Positions 8,197-14,591 of a stretch of 14,591 nt of DNA are shown one piece after another. Under the pieces are notes generated by a model. The model made no database searches and was not told where the DNA came from. It saw only the letters and a list, made by a program, of their open reading frames with translations. Source of the stretch: JAKEGK01 sp036507695. Its GTDB lineage: Bacteria; Pseudomonadota; Gammaproteobacteria; SZUA-152. Location: contig DATCIR010000112.1 of the NCBI GenBank assembly GCA_036507695.1, forward strand, positions 1 to 14,591, read 5' to 3'. The translations under genes were made by a program, and so were the position numbers. Numbering within the stretch: the first letter of the stretch is position 1; each line of letters begins with the position of its first letter.

Positions 8197-9033
8197 TTAC
8201 TTGCGCGATCGGAACAGTATGATGGGGCAACGCTCCGCCAGTTCGTAGTCACCCTGCAGGCAGACTACGTCGCTAAAATACTCGCTAAAGGCTTCGTATA
8301 TCTGCGCACGCTTCGGAAATGAATAGAAAGTCTCGACTCCCTGATAGTGATCAATGGTGGCAATGATTTCCGGTGTCCAGTGCGGTTGCGCATGCGCGCG
8401 CACGGTCTGTTGGAATGTATTGCGCCAAACTTCCCAAACCCGCGCCAACTGCACGCCACGCTCATTGTGGTTACCATGCAAGGCCATGGCGAGGCGCCAT
8501 TTAAAGGCGTGAAAACTGGCAATACGTCCCGCAATTATGTCTTCCAAAATAGCGTCAAGACTTTCAGTTACGTCAGGTCGTACGAAGAAACGGGAGGCCA
8601 GACAGCCGTGCGATGACAGTACTTGGTGCAGCTTGCCGGCGACTTCACGGTAACCATTCGGCCAGGGGAGTTGGGTAAAACAGCCATCCGCAACAATAAA
8701 ATCGATGCTATCCGGTGCCAGTGGTAACACCCTCCAATCCGCACAGACCGCCGATGCATTGCCGGCCTGCTGCGCCGGCCAGACTCCGGCGATCATGGCG
8801 AGTGAATAATCTACGGCTACCAGATGGCTTGCCGCTGGCCGCTGCATTAACGCGATTTCCGGCGTAACACCGAGCAATAGCATTCGCGCAGGTCTTGATA
8901 GCGCTTGCCGTTCTGTCCAGTCCCGCAAAGCATTCTCAAATATTGCAATGTCCTGCGCACAAGGACGTAACGGCGGACCCACGTCCCGCCATTTTGCTGC
9001 GTGTGCGTGCCAGTGGGTAGATTGCTGTTTCAT
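8197..9033 (-). CDS. Class I SAM-dependent methyltransferase-like protein
   Basis: The ATG at 9033 gives 278 residues. The open frame extends upstream to 9213, but that extension overlaps the cupin gene and reads as low-complexity non-protein sequence, so I reject it. The fold is inferred from MLLLGVTPEIA (51-61) as the SAM-binding loop, the acidic end of beta-2 in LVAVDYSLAMI (71-81), CADWRVLPLAPDSIDFIVAD (97-116), a common class I pattern, and the late strand GCLASRFFVRP. The loop lacks the usual GxGxG glycines, so cofactor binding may be atypical. The tail (about 170-278) is rich in Trp and His, with no motif I recognise. It follows the cupin gene by 31 bases on the same strand, and the two probably form an operon. 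Confidence 0.75.
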   Translation of the reverse strand: MKQQSTHWHAHAAKWRDVGPPLRPCAQDIAIFENALRDWTERQALSRPARMLLLGVTPEIALMQRPAASHLVAVDYSLAMIAGVWPAQQAGNASAVCADWRVLPLAPDSIDFIVADGCFTQLPWPNGYREVAGKLHQVLSSHGCLASRFFVRPDVTESLDAILEDIIAGRIASFHAFKWRLAMALHGNHNERGVQLARVWEVWRNTFQQTVRAHAQPHWTPEIIATIDHYQGVETFYSFPKRAQIYEAFSEYFSDVVCLQGDYELAERCPIILFRSRK

Positions 9034-9064
9034 GTTTCTGGATAGGCTGTCACGGCAGGAATGC

Positions 9065-9469
9065 CTATTCAGTGGCGGGGGTGGATGCTGCGCTGACTGC
9101 AGCCATACGCATGCAGATAAAGAAACCTTCCCCGGCGAGGACATTGGCCGAGTGTCTTGTTCCTGCCGGTATCCAAACGGCAACCGGCGCCGAGACTTCA
9201 TAGACTTCATCATCCAGGCTGATACGATAAACGAGTTCGCTCTTGCTGAGCAGGATATTTATTTCATCGTGATCCATATGACTGTGTTCCGACGAATAGA
9301 TCTCGGTGTCACGTGTTTTCGTTATCGATACGTCATGGATCGCCAGGTGGGTTGGGAAACCGGAAGGCGCAAAGCGCCGTATGCATTCCGTTGCCACGTG
9401 GTCGTCGATCTGGCCTAACGCAGCTGTCTCGGCGCGGTAGATTTTGTTTTCGTGTTTTTTGTGTTTCAT
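9065..9469 (-). CDS. Small cupin-domain protein
   Basis: I chose the ATG at 9469 (134 residues). The frame also contains an ATG at 9520, but those extra residues look non-coding and would run into the divergent promoter region. The single cupin domain is shown by EHSHMDHDEINILL (61-74), where His62, His64 and Glu69 are candidate metal ligands with His67 nearby, and by the second motif VAVWIPAGTRHSANV (97-111) with His106. Cupins of this size act as metal-dependent isomerases, dioxygenases or binding proteins, so the reaction is open. It is the first gene of a two-gene unit with the methyltransferase and lies divergent from the ATP-grasp gene, 71 bases between starts, which suggests shared control and a shared pathway. 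Confidence 0.8.
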   Translation of the reverse strand: MKHKKHENKIYRAETAALGQIDDHVATECIRRFAPSGFPTHLAIHDVSITKTRDTEIYSSEHSHMDHDEINILLSKSELVYRISLDDEVYEVSAPVAVWIPAGTRHSANVLAGEGFFICMRMAAVSAASTPATE

Positions 9470-9515
9470 AATCAGAGGCTTGGATCTCCGGGTTTGTTGC
9501 AGGTGACAGGAAGCT

Positions 9516-9524
9516 ATCATAACA
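9516..9524 (-). promoter_or_regulatory. Possible extended -10 promoter for the cupin/methyltransferase pair
   Basis: On the minus strand the intergenic region reads TGTTATGAT, matching the extended -10 form TGnTATnnT. Transcription would begin about 40 bases before the cupin ATG. No clear -35 hexamer is visible, as is allowed for extended -10 promoters. The same 71-base gap must also hold the promoter of the divergent ATP-grasp gene, for which I see no good boxes. Confidence 0.3.
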
Positions 9525-9540
9525 TGGATAATTAGCCGTT

Positions 9541-10347
9541 ATGAGTATGCGTATCGCCATCCTGATGCACCAAAACGCGCGCAAACTGCCGTTGTCGCGC
9601 TATGCCATTACTCATCTGGCCCGGTTCTGGATAAATGATGGCAACAAGGTATTTGTTGTTTTTGGTGACAGGGACTTGGTCCCGGCCGATATCGCTATTT
9701 TGCACGTGGATTTATCCATCGTCCCGGATTCGTATCTCGAACTTGCCACACACTATCCGGTGGTGTTAAACGGAAAAGTCAGGGATATCCGCAAATCGAC
9801 AATCAGTAAAAACCTGTTGGTGCGCGATGCAATATATAGTGGAAAGGTCATTGTCAAATCCGACCTGAACTTTGCCGGCATGCCGGAGCGCGTGGTCTTG
9901 ACAACGCCTTCATCGCCGCCAACTGTCGATTTCAAACTGCCGCAGGATTACCGCGTCTACGACAGTCTTGCACAAGTGCCGGAGCGTTATTTTGACGATC
10001 CCCGCGTTGTGGTGGAGAAATTCCTGCCTGAAATGGAAGACGACTGGTATTGCGTGCGCAATTATCTGTTTCTGGGGGATCAGACAACCTGTTATCGCGC
10101 GGTCTCGCGTAACCCGGTGGTCAGTGGCAATTGCTGGGAACGGGTTGAGATCGTCGAGCCGCATCCGGAGTTGCTGGAGTGGCGCCAGCAGCTGAATTTC
10201 GATTACGGCAAGTTTGATTATGTGGTACATAACGGCAGGCCGGTTCTGCTGGATACGAATAAAACCGTCGGCGCACCGCCGCCTTTTCCCGGTCTGGAGG
10301 AAATCTGGCGGAACCGGGCCAAGGGAATTTATGCATACACGTCATAA
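9541..10347 (+). CDS. Small ATP-grasp family protein
   Basis: A 268-residue protein read as an ATP-grasp ligase-like enzyme. The N-terminal part (1-90) resembles a pre-ATP-grasp fold, with IAILMHQNAR and ADIAILHVDLS. VIVKSDLNFAG (103-113) looks like the nucleotide-binding lysine strand and small loop. VVVEKFLPE (156-164) matches the adenine hinge region. FDYGKFDYVV...VLLDTNKT (220-242) has the acidic/Asn magnesium-binding residues near the C terminus. ATP-grasp enzymes join a carboxylate, through an acyl phosphate, to an amine or thiol. At 268 residues it is shorter than most stand-alone ligases, and its substrates are unknown. ATG 9541 or ATG 9547 may be the start; neither has a clear Shine-Dalgarno. 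It lies next to methyltransferase and cupin genes, which suggests a small-molecule role. Confidence in the fold is fair, in activity low. Confidence 0.7.
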   Translation: MSMRIAILMHQNARKLPLSRYAITHLARFWINDGNKVFVVFGDRDLVPADIAILHVDLSIVPDSYLELATHYPVVLNGKVRDIRKSTISKNLLVRDAIYSGKVIVKSDLNFAGMPERVVLTTPSSPPTVDFKLPQDYRVYDSLAQVPERYFDDPRVVVEKFLPEMEDDWYCVRNYLFLGDQTTCYRAVSRNPVVSGNCWERVEIVEPHPELLEWRQQLNFDYGKFDYVVHNGRPVLLDTNKTVGAPPPFPGLEEIWRNRAKGIYAYTS

Positions 10348-10928
10348 CATACACTGAACACTGAGGCATGCACGATCGTTGTCGTGGTTTTCCGAGCCAC
10401 GCGTGCGCAGGCCGACTACCCTTACTAGGAACCCTCGGGGATGCCGCCCACGAACTCGGTGTGCCATTAGGGGTCACTTACTAAGTCGCTTGCTATCGAC
10501 AGGCCGAATAAAATCGTAGTGCAAGCAATCTACAAATCGCTTTGCTTTTCGTGTCATGCGTTCGATTTATTTGTTGCGCGTGCAAATTAATACTATGAAG
10601 CGCTTTAGTCACCCATCCGGATCAAGGCAGTTGCGCTACTTACGCAATTTGGCGAATACCGCTGGTATATAATGCCCTATAACGAAAGCGTTGATTTTGA
10701 AAAAAAGCCGATGCAATCTGCAGGGAGGCGAGGCATAATCTGGACAAGCTGTATTATATGACTTGTTCGGCTATGGCAGGCGGTGCGATTATTGGCCTTT
10801 ACATAGGTCATATATTGAGTCCAGACATGCCATATTATTGTCAACGCGTGAGAGCTAACCACAGGGTGACGGATACCGTGAGGCCCGGAAAAATAGTTGG
10901 GAAATGAACAGTAACTTATGAATCAGTC
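10348..10928. other. 581-base region without a confident gene
   Basis: Contains: a hairpin CGTGG...CCACG around 10382-10400 (5-bp stem, no T-run); a 38-codon frame from ATG 10368 to TAA 10484 reading LGDAAHELGVPLGVTY near its end; an overlapping frame open from 10471 to TAA 10590 without a start codon, reading RPNKIVVQAIYKSLCFS; a promoter-like TGGTATATAAT at 10663-10673 with no good -35; and the candidate peptide frame at 10758. The interrupted coding-like text suggests a decayed gene or a dispersed repeat. No transposase or terminal inverted repeats are recognised. Confidence 0.5.
10758..10907 (+). CDS. Candidate 49-residue peptide, doubtful
   Basis: The ATG frame encodes a short protein with a hydrophobic N-terminal segment (AMAGGAIIGLYIGHIL, residues 5-20) and a basic tail. 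A strong ribosome-site-like GGGAGG at 10723-10728 is too far from this ATG but lies 11 bases before an in-frame CTG at 10740, which would add six residues. It ends 21 bases before the glycosyltransferase start. It could be a small membrane peptide, a bacteriocin-like peptide with a Gly-Gly site, or chance. No family is recognised. Confidence 0.25.
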   Translation: MTCSAMAGGAIIGLYIGHILSPDMPYYCQRVRANHRVTDTVRPGKIVGK

Positions 10929-12134
10929 ATGTTACGTGTACTGTTGATTTGGGAATTGGGAGGCGGGTTTGGTCACTACTCGACGCTACTTCCTGTGGCG
11001 GAGGAATTCGCGAGGCGTCAATGCCAGCCCTATCTTTCCCTGCAGGATCTTGCGTCGTCGCAACATTTATTAGCCAATTCACCATTCCCGTTATTGCAAT
11101 CGCCGCTTTGGTTGCATGTGCCGGCAAACAGCGCGACAAATCCGTTATCGAGTTATTCCGACATCCTGAAAACATTCGGATTTCTCCATCCAATTGAATT
11201 GTCTGGTATGGTCAAGGCCTGGCGAGGGATGTATGACCTGGTTAACCCGGATCTTCTGGTATTCAATCACGCTCCAACGGCATTATTGGCGGCGCGTGGA
11301 TTGAAAATACCAAAAGTCACATTAGGGAGTGGTTTTTTTATTCCGCCAAAAACCGATCCTTTCCCGCCGTTTTATTACTGGCGCGAGAACAACCTCGCAA
11401 AACAAAAAAGTCAGGAGCAGCGGATTTTAAATTCTGTCAACCAGGTGCTTGAGAAACTTTCTGTCCCGGTCCTGAACTCTTTACCGGAATTATTGGCTGT
11501 CGATTGCGATTTTATTACCGCTTTCCCGGAATACGATCATTATCCGTTCCGGCACGGTGGCGCATACGCAGGTCCAATATCTGTCGACGATGAGGGAGCA
11601 ACTCCGGTCTGGCCGGGCAGTGGTGAAAAACGGATATTCGTGTACGTAATTTCGCGTTTTCCCGGTTTGATCAACCTGATAGAAGGACTTTTGGCAACCA
11701 ACTATCATATTCTCATGTATGTCAAAGGTGCTTCATCGGCACTGATACAAAAGTATGAGTGTAAGCGTCTGCATTTCTCAACAATCCCGGTGAAGCTGGA
11801 GGAAGTAATACCACAGGCGGATTTAGCAATCACGCATGCCGGTATCGGAACCACGATGAATTTTGTTATGGGAGGGATTCCGCTGTTGCTTTTACCAAGG
11901 CAAACTGAACAATATCTTTTCAGCAAGAGAGTGGTCGAACGCGGTTCGGCTATTGTACTCGACGCGGATAATCTGAAACCGGAACATTATACCGAAGCAG
12001 TGCATAAGTTAATAAGAAATAAAAAGTATACAATCCTCGCTAGGAAAATTGCGGAATCGCATAAGCATTACAATCAAAGCGAGCAAATAGAAAAAATTGT
12101 CAGCAAATGCATTGAATTGATGAAAAATGGCTAA
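10929..12134 (+). CDS. GT-B fold glycosyltransferase (GT1/MGT-like)
   Basis: A 401-residue protein of the nucleotide-sugar-dependent GT-B type used for natural products, sterols and lipids. The N-terminal domain opens with LLIWELGGGFGHYSTLLPVAEEF (5-27), where the glycine loop and His16 sit at the usual acceptor/catalytic site. The C-terminal domain holds the donor-binding signature ADLAITHAGIGTTMNFVMGG (297-316), followed by IPLLLLPRQTEQ (317-328); His303 and the PxxxEQ end are typical of family GT1. There is no signal peptide, so it acts in the cytoplasm. Sugar and acceptor are not predictable here. It overlaps the next gene by eight bases and heads a coupled three-gene operon with a periplasmic dehydrogenase, suggesting that the glycoside or its precursor is also oxidised. 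No clear Shine-Dalgarno precedes the ATG. Confidence 0.85.
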   Translation: MLRVLLIWELGGGFGHYSTLLPVAEEFARRQCQPYLSLQDLASSQHLLANSPFPLLQSPLWLHVPANSATNPLSSYSDILKTFGFLHPIELSGMVKAWRGMYDLVNPDLLVFNHAPTALLAARGLKIPKVTLGSGFFIPPKTDPFPPFYYWRENNLAKQKSQEQRILNSVNQVLEKLSVPVLNSLPELLAVDCDFITAFPEYDHYPFRHGGAYAGPISVDDEGATPVWPGSGEKRIFVYVISRFPGLINLIEGLLATNYHILMYVKGASSALIQKYECKRLHFSTIPVKLEEVIPQADLAITHAGIGTTMNFVMGGIPLLLLPRQTEQYLFSKRVVERGSAIVLDADNLKPEHYTEAVHKLIRNKKYTILARKIAESHKHYNQSEQIEKIVSKCIELMKNG

Positions 12135-12699
12135 CTCCGCAAAAAGTAAAAAGCTGGTTAAAAGGAGAGGTCTGCGCGTTAATACCAGCAGGCGGAATTT
12201 TGTCAAATTCGCGTTCTGTGCTTTGCCGGTTATCCGTTTATGGGCGCCGGTGGAAATATACGCGCAGGGCGTGAATCTGGATATACCTTCAATGCTCCGT
12301 GCCTTGCTTGATATCCTGATTCCGAAAGATACGACGCCGAGCGCAACTGAGTTGGGCGTGGACCGAAAAATTCTGGGAAAACTGGAACGTTACAAATATT
12401 ACAGCGTACTGGTGGAAAAAGGCTGCCTCTGGTTTGAACAGCAAAGCATGCACATATATAAGACGCCGTTTTTAGCGTTGCAGCAAGCAGAGCAGGTTAA
12501 ACTCATGCAGCAAGCAGAAAAGTCCGGCTTAAAAGATCCACAAAATAACTTTTTCAGGGCGCTTCGGCAAGACGCCTACACCTACTATTATTCCGATCCG
12601 CGCAGCTGGGAGGGACTTGTTTATGCCGGGCCACCTCAGCCTTCCGGATTTCCCGATTTTAACCAAAGGCCCGTCGTGCGCGCGGAAAAGAAAACATGA
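12127..12699 (+). CDS. Tat-exported Gluconate_2-dh3 family dehydrogenase small subunit
   Basis: A 190-residue protein of the gluconate 2-dehydrogenase subunit 3 family. It has a twin-arginine signal, SRRNFVKFAF (21-30), followed by a hydrophobic stretch and a likely cleavage near YAQG (about residue 46). The family signature follows: MLRALLDILIPKDTTPSATELGV, and near the C terminus YYSDPRSWEGLVYAGPPQPS then GFPDF. This subunit pairs with a GMC-type flavoprotein, and its Tat signal is thought to carry the folded, cofactor-loaded partner across the inner membrane. The partner is encoded directly downstream with a four-base ATGA overlap, and the flavoprotein itself has no signal, which fits this hitch-hiker export. 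The true substrate is unknown; gluconate should not be assumed. Confidence 0.85.
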   Translation: MANSAKSKKLVKRRGLRVNTSRRNFVKFAFCALPVIRLWAPVEIYAQGVNLDIPSMLRALLDILIPKDTTPSATELGVDRKILGKLERYKYYSVLVEKGCLWFEQQSMHIYKTPFLALQQAEQVKLMQQAEKSGLKDPQNNFFRALRQDAYTYYYSDPRSWEGLVYAGPPQPSGFPDFNQRPVVRAEKKT

Positions 12700-14360
12700 G
12701 CTATGATGCAATCATCATCGGTTCCGGTGCCGGTGGCGCCGCGTCTGCATATCAGTTAAGCCGCCTGGGACTTAAAATCCTGTTGCTTGAATCCGGACCG
12801 GTATATGACCCGGTCAAGGATTATCTATTGCATACCAACGGCTGGGAATTGACTACCTTTCCTGATAAAAATGTCAGGAAACCCTGGTACAACTTTGGAA
12901 AGATGCAAATCCTGGATAAGCGGCATGAGACGTTGCGCTCCTGGAATCATATCCATGGACTGCAAAATCAGACAATGCGCAGGTTGGCGGTGCGATATAG
13001 CCACATACAGGGCCTTGGCGGCTCTACTTTGCATTTCACCGGTGAAGCTCACCGCCTGAATCCGGCATCCATGAAGTTGAAAACGGATTTCGCTGTAGGT
13101 GCGGATTGGCCGGTTAGTTATGAGGAACTGGAGAAATATTATGTTCAAGCGGAACGCATTGTGGGTGTTGCGGGTGCGGCAAATGACAAAGTAAGAACCA
13201 GAAGTCAGCCTTACCCCTTGCCACCACACCCCCTCAGTTACGCCAGTCAGAAAATCGCTGCCGCCTGCAAAAAGCTCGGTCTCAACTGGGTACAGAATTC
13301 ACTTGCGGTACTGTCACAAGCTTATGATGGGAGACCGGAATGCAATTATTGCAACCAATGCAACCGCGGATGCCCCCGACGGGACAAGGGAAGTGTGGAT
13401 GTGACTTTTCTCGCCAAAGTGGATCCGCAGCGCTGTACTATTAAAACAGGATGTCATGTTTTGTATCTCACGCCAGGTAAAAACGACCGGATTGATGGTG
13501 TCCACTATGTGGACGAAACAGGTAAATCCATTTATGCCCAGGCAACCTGGTACATTGTCGCCTGCGGCGCGATTGCCACACCTCGCTTACTGCTGAATTC
13601 GAAAAACGCATACGCGCCCGATGGATTGGCAAACGAATCCGGCCAGGTAGGCCGGAATTTCCTCGAGTCAGTGTCATGGACGAGTTGCGCGATTGCGAAA
13701 GAGCCTGTGGGAACGCAACGGGGTCTACCCGCAGATGGAATATGCTGGGACTTTAACGGCCCGCAGAGTATTCCGGGTTTGGTCGGGGGATGCCGATTTT
13801 CCCTGGCCGCATCCGAGGCGAATCTTACCGGCCCCATTAATTATGCCAACCGGGTTGTTTCCGGCTGGGGAATTCAACATAAGCAACTATTGCGGCAGAC
13901 CTTCGGGCGCGTGGTTGCGATCGGCGGCATTGCTGAACAATTACCCAATCCGGCCTCCTTTGTCGCACTGGACAACGTCCAGGTGGATGAATTTGGAATG
14001 CCGAAGGCAACGATATATTCACACCTGGCGGAAATGGATATCGATAGGCTTAAGTTTATGGCGGGCAAAACTCGAGACATACTGCAAGCCATGGATGTTG
14101 AAACTGTCTTTGAGGAATATGGTGTCTATGACCGGTTCAATGCGGCGCATGTTTTTGGAACCTGCCGCATGGGTGAGTCGGCACAGGATTCCGTAGTGGA
14201 TCGATATTGTTGCAGTCATCGCTGGCGCAATTTATCGATTGTGGATGGGAGTGTGTTTCCAAGTAGTGGCGGAGGGGAAGCGCCATCACTGACCATTGAA
14301 GCGCTGGCGCTGTATGCCTGTGAGAACATACACCGCCGCATCGTTCAAAAGGAAGCCTAG
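12696..14360 (+). CDS. GMC-family FAD-dependent oxidoreductase, dehydrogenase large subunit
   Basis: A 554-residue flavoprotein of the glucose-methanol-choline family, branch of the gluconate, fructose and FAD-glucose dehydrogenase large subunits. It starts with the FAD-binding Rossmann motif IIGSGAGGAASAYQL (7-21) and ends beta-2 with LLLESGP (29-35). LGGSTLHFTGEAHR (107-120) is the conserved FAD/substrate region. CNYCNQCNRGC (216-226) gives C-x2-C-x2-C-x3-C, a likely iron-sulfur site, as cysteine clusters near the flavin are known in FAD-glucose dehydrogenase. The C-terminal part has HVFGTCRMG (485-493, catalytic His485) and IVDGSVFPSSGGGEAPSLTI (515-534). It has no signal of its own and is presumably exported with the Tat subunit upstream (ATGA overlap). 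The electron acceptor is not in view: no cytochrome c gene follows before the window ends. Confidence 0.88.
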   Translation: MSYDAIIIGSGAGGAASAYQLSRLGLKILLLESGPVYDPVKDYLLHTNGWELTTFPDKNVRKPWYNFGKMQILDKRHETLRSWNHIHGLQNQTMRRLAVRYSHIQGLGGSTLHFTGEAHRLNPASMKLKTDFAVGADWPVSYEELEKYYVQAERIVGVAGAANDKVRTRSQPYPLPPHPLSYASQKIAAACKKLGLNWVQNSLAVLSQAYDGRPECNYCNQCNRGCPRRDKGSVDVTFLAKVDPQRCTIKTGCHVLYLTPGKNDRIDGVHYVDETGKSIYAQATWYIVACGAIATPRLLLNSKNAYAPDGLANESGQVGRNFLESVSWTSCAIAKEPVGTQRGLPADGICWDFNGPQSIPGLVGGCRFSLAASEANLTGPINYANRVVSGWGIQHKQLLRQTFGRVVAIGGIAEQLPNPASFVALDNVQVDEFGMPKATIYSHLAEMDIDRLKFMAGKTRDILQAMDVETVFEEYGVYDRFNAAHVFGTCRMGESAQDSVVDRYCCSHRWRNLSIVDGSVFPSSGGGEAPSLTIEALALYACENIHRRIVQKEA

Positions 14361-14591
14361 GCTTCACGCAATAATTACTCGTTAGCAATATGATCATTAT
14401 TCATCCAATGTTTAATACGCTTTTTAATTTTGTCCTCTTAAGCCACCGTAATTGCAAGCTTCATGTTGAAACATCGGAAGGTCATTATGCGGGACATTGA
14501 CCTTAGCGGCGTGTGGTTTAAGAGAGTGGACATCCAATTCAGTGGTTAACTTACCTGCGGAGTGCGCATTACCATACTTCGGCTATGATGG

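Noticed and set aside
9034..9213. N-terminal extension of the minus-strand methyltransferase
   Set aside because: It overlaps the cupin coding sequence, is rich in Arg, Ser and Pro without fold signals, and the ATG at 9033 gives a normal methyltransferase length.
10382..10400. Hairpin CGTGG/CCACG as a terminator for the ATP-grasp gene
   Set aside because: The stem is only five base pairs with a nine-base loop and no T-run follows on either strand.
10121..10477. 118-residue minus-strand open frame
   Set aside because: It mostly shadows the ATP-grasp gene and extends into the gap; its composition (Pro, Arg, Ser, Cys) is typical of antisense reading.
12825..13229. 134-residue minus-strand open frame
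   Set aside because: It is fully inside the GMC oxidoreductase gene and has no recognisable features.

Overview
The window looks like chromosomal DNA from a Gram-negative bacterium. Sec and Tat export signals, thrombospondin type 3 calcium repeats and a Gluconate_2-dh3/GMC oxidase pair fit a proteobacterium, probably a gammaproteobacterium, but no marker gene fixes the taxon. There are no rRNA, tRNA, CRISPR or recognisable transposase genes.

Region 1 (1-6603, all + strand) is a tightly packed set of five genes for exported or membrane-anchored proteins. In order they are: the C-terminal part of a very large secreted protein (thrombospondin type 3 repeats, two tandem 80-residue modules, then alternating beta-sandwich domains); a secreted HEAT-like helical repeat protein; a small single-pass membrane protein; a secreted zinc-dependent phospholipase C-like enzyme with its metal-ligand pattern intact; and a second small single-pass protein that looks like a distant relative of the first. 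Overlaps and short gaps suggest one operon. The joint function is unknown to me; a cell-surface or envelope role is the obvious inference.

Region 2 (6604-10347) is accessory metabolic DNA. It opens with the broken C-terminal end of a cytochrome P450, followed by a good candidate intrinsic terminator. Next come a plant-type/ASMT-like O-methyltransferase (+), then a convergent cupin and class I methyltransferase pair (-), and, divergent from the cupin, a small ATP-grasp protein (+). This mix of tailoring enzymes resembles a small or decaying specialised-metabolite cluster.

Region 3 (10348-10928) is a 581-base stretch with no confident gene. It holds coding-like but interrupted reading frames and one candidate 49-residue peptide.

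Region 4 (10929-14360, +) is a translationally coupled trio: a GT-B glycosyltransferase, a Tat-exported Gluconate_2-dh3 small subunit, and a GMC flavoprotein with a four-cysteine cluster. The last two form a two-subunit periplasmic dehydrogenase. The glycosyltransferase suggests that the substrate is a sugar or a glycoside made by the same operon. The last 231 bases hold no convincing gene.
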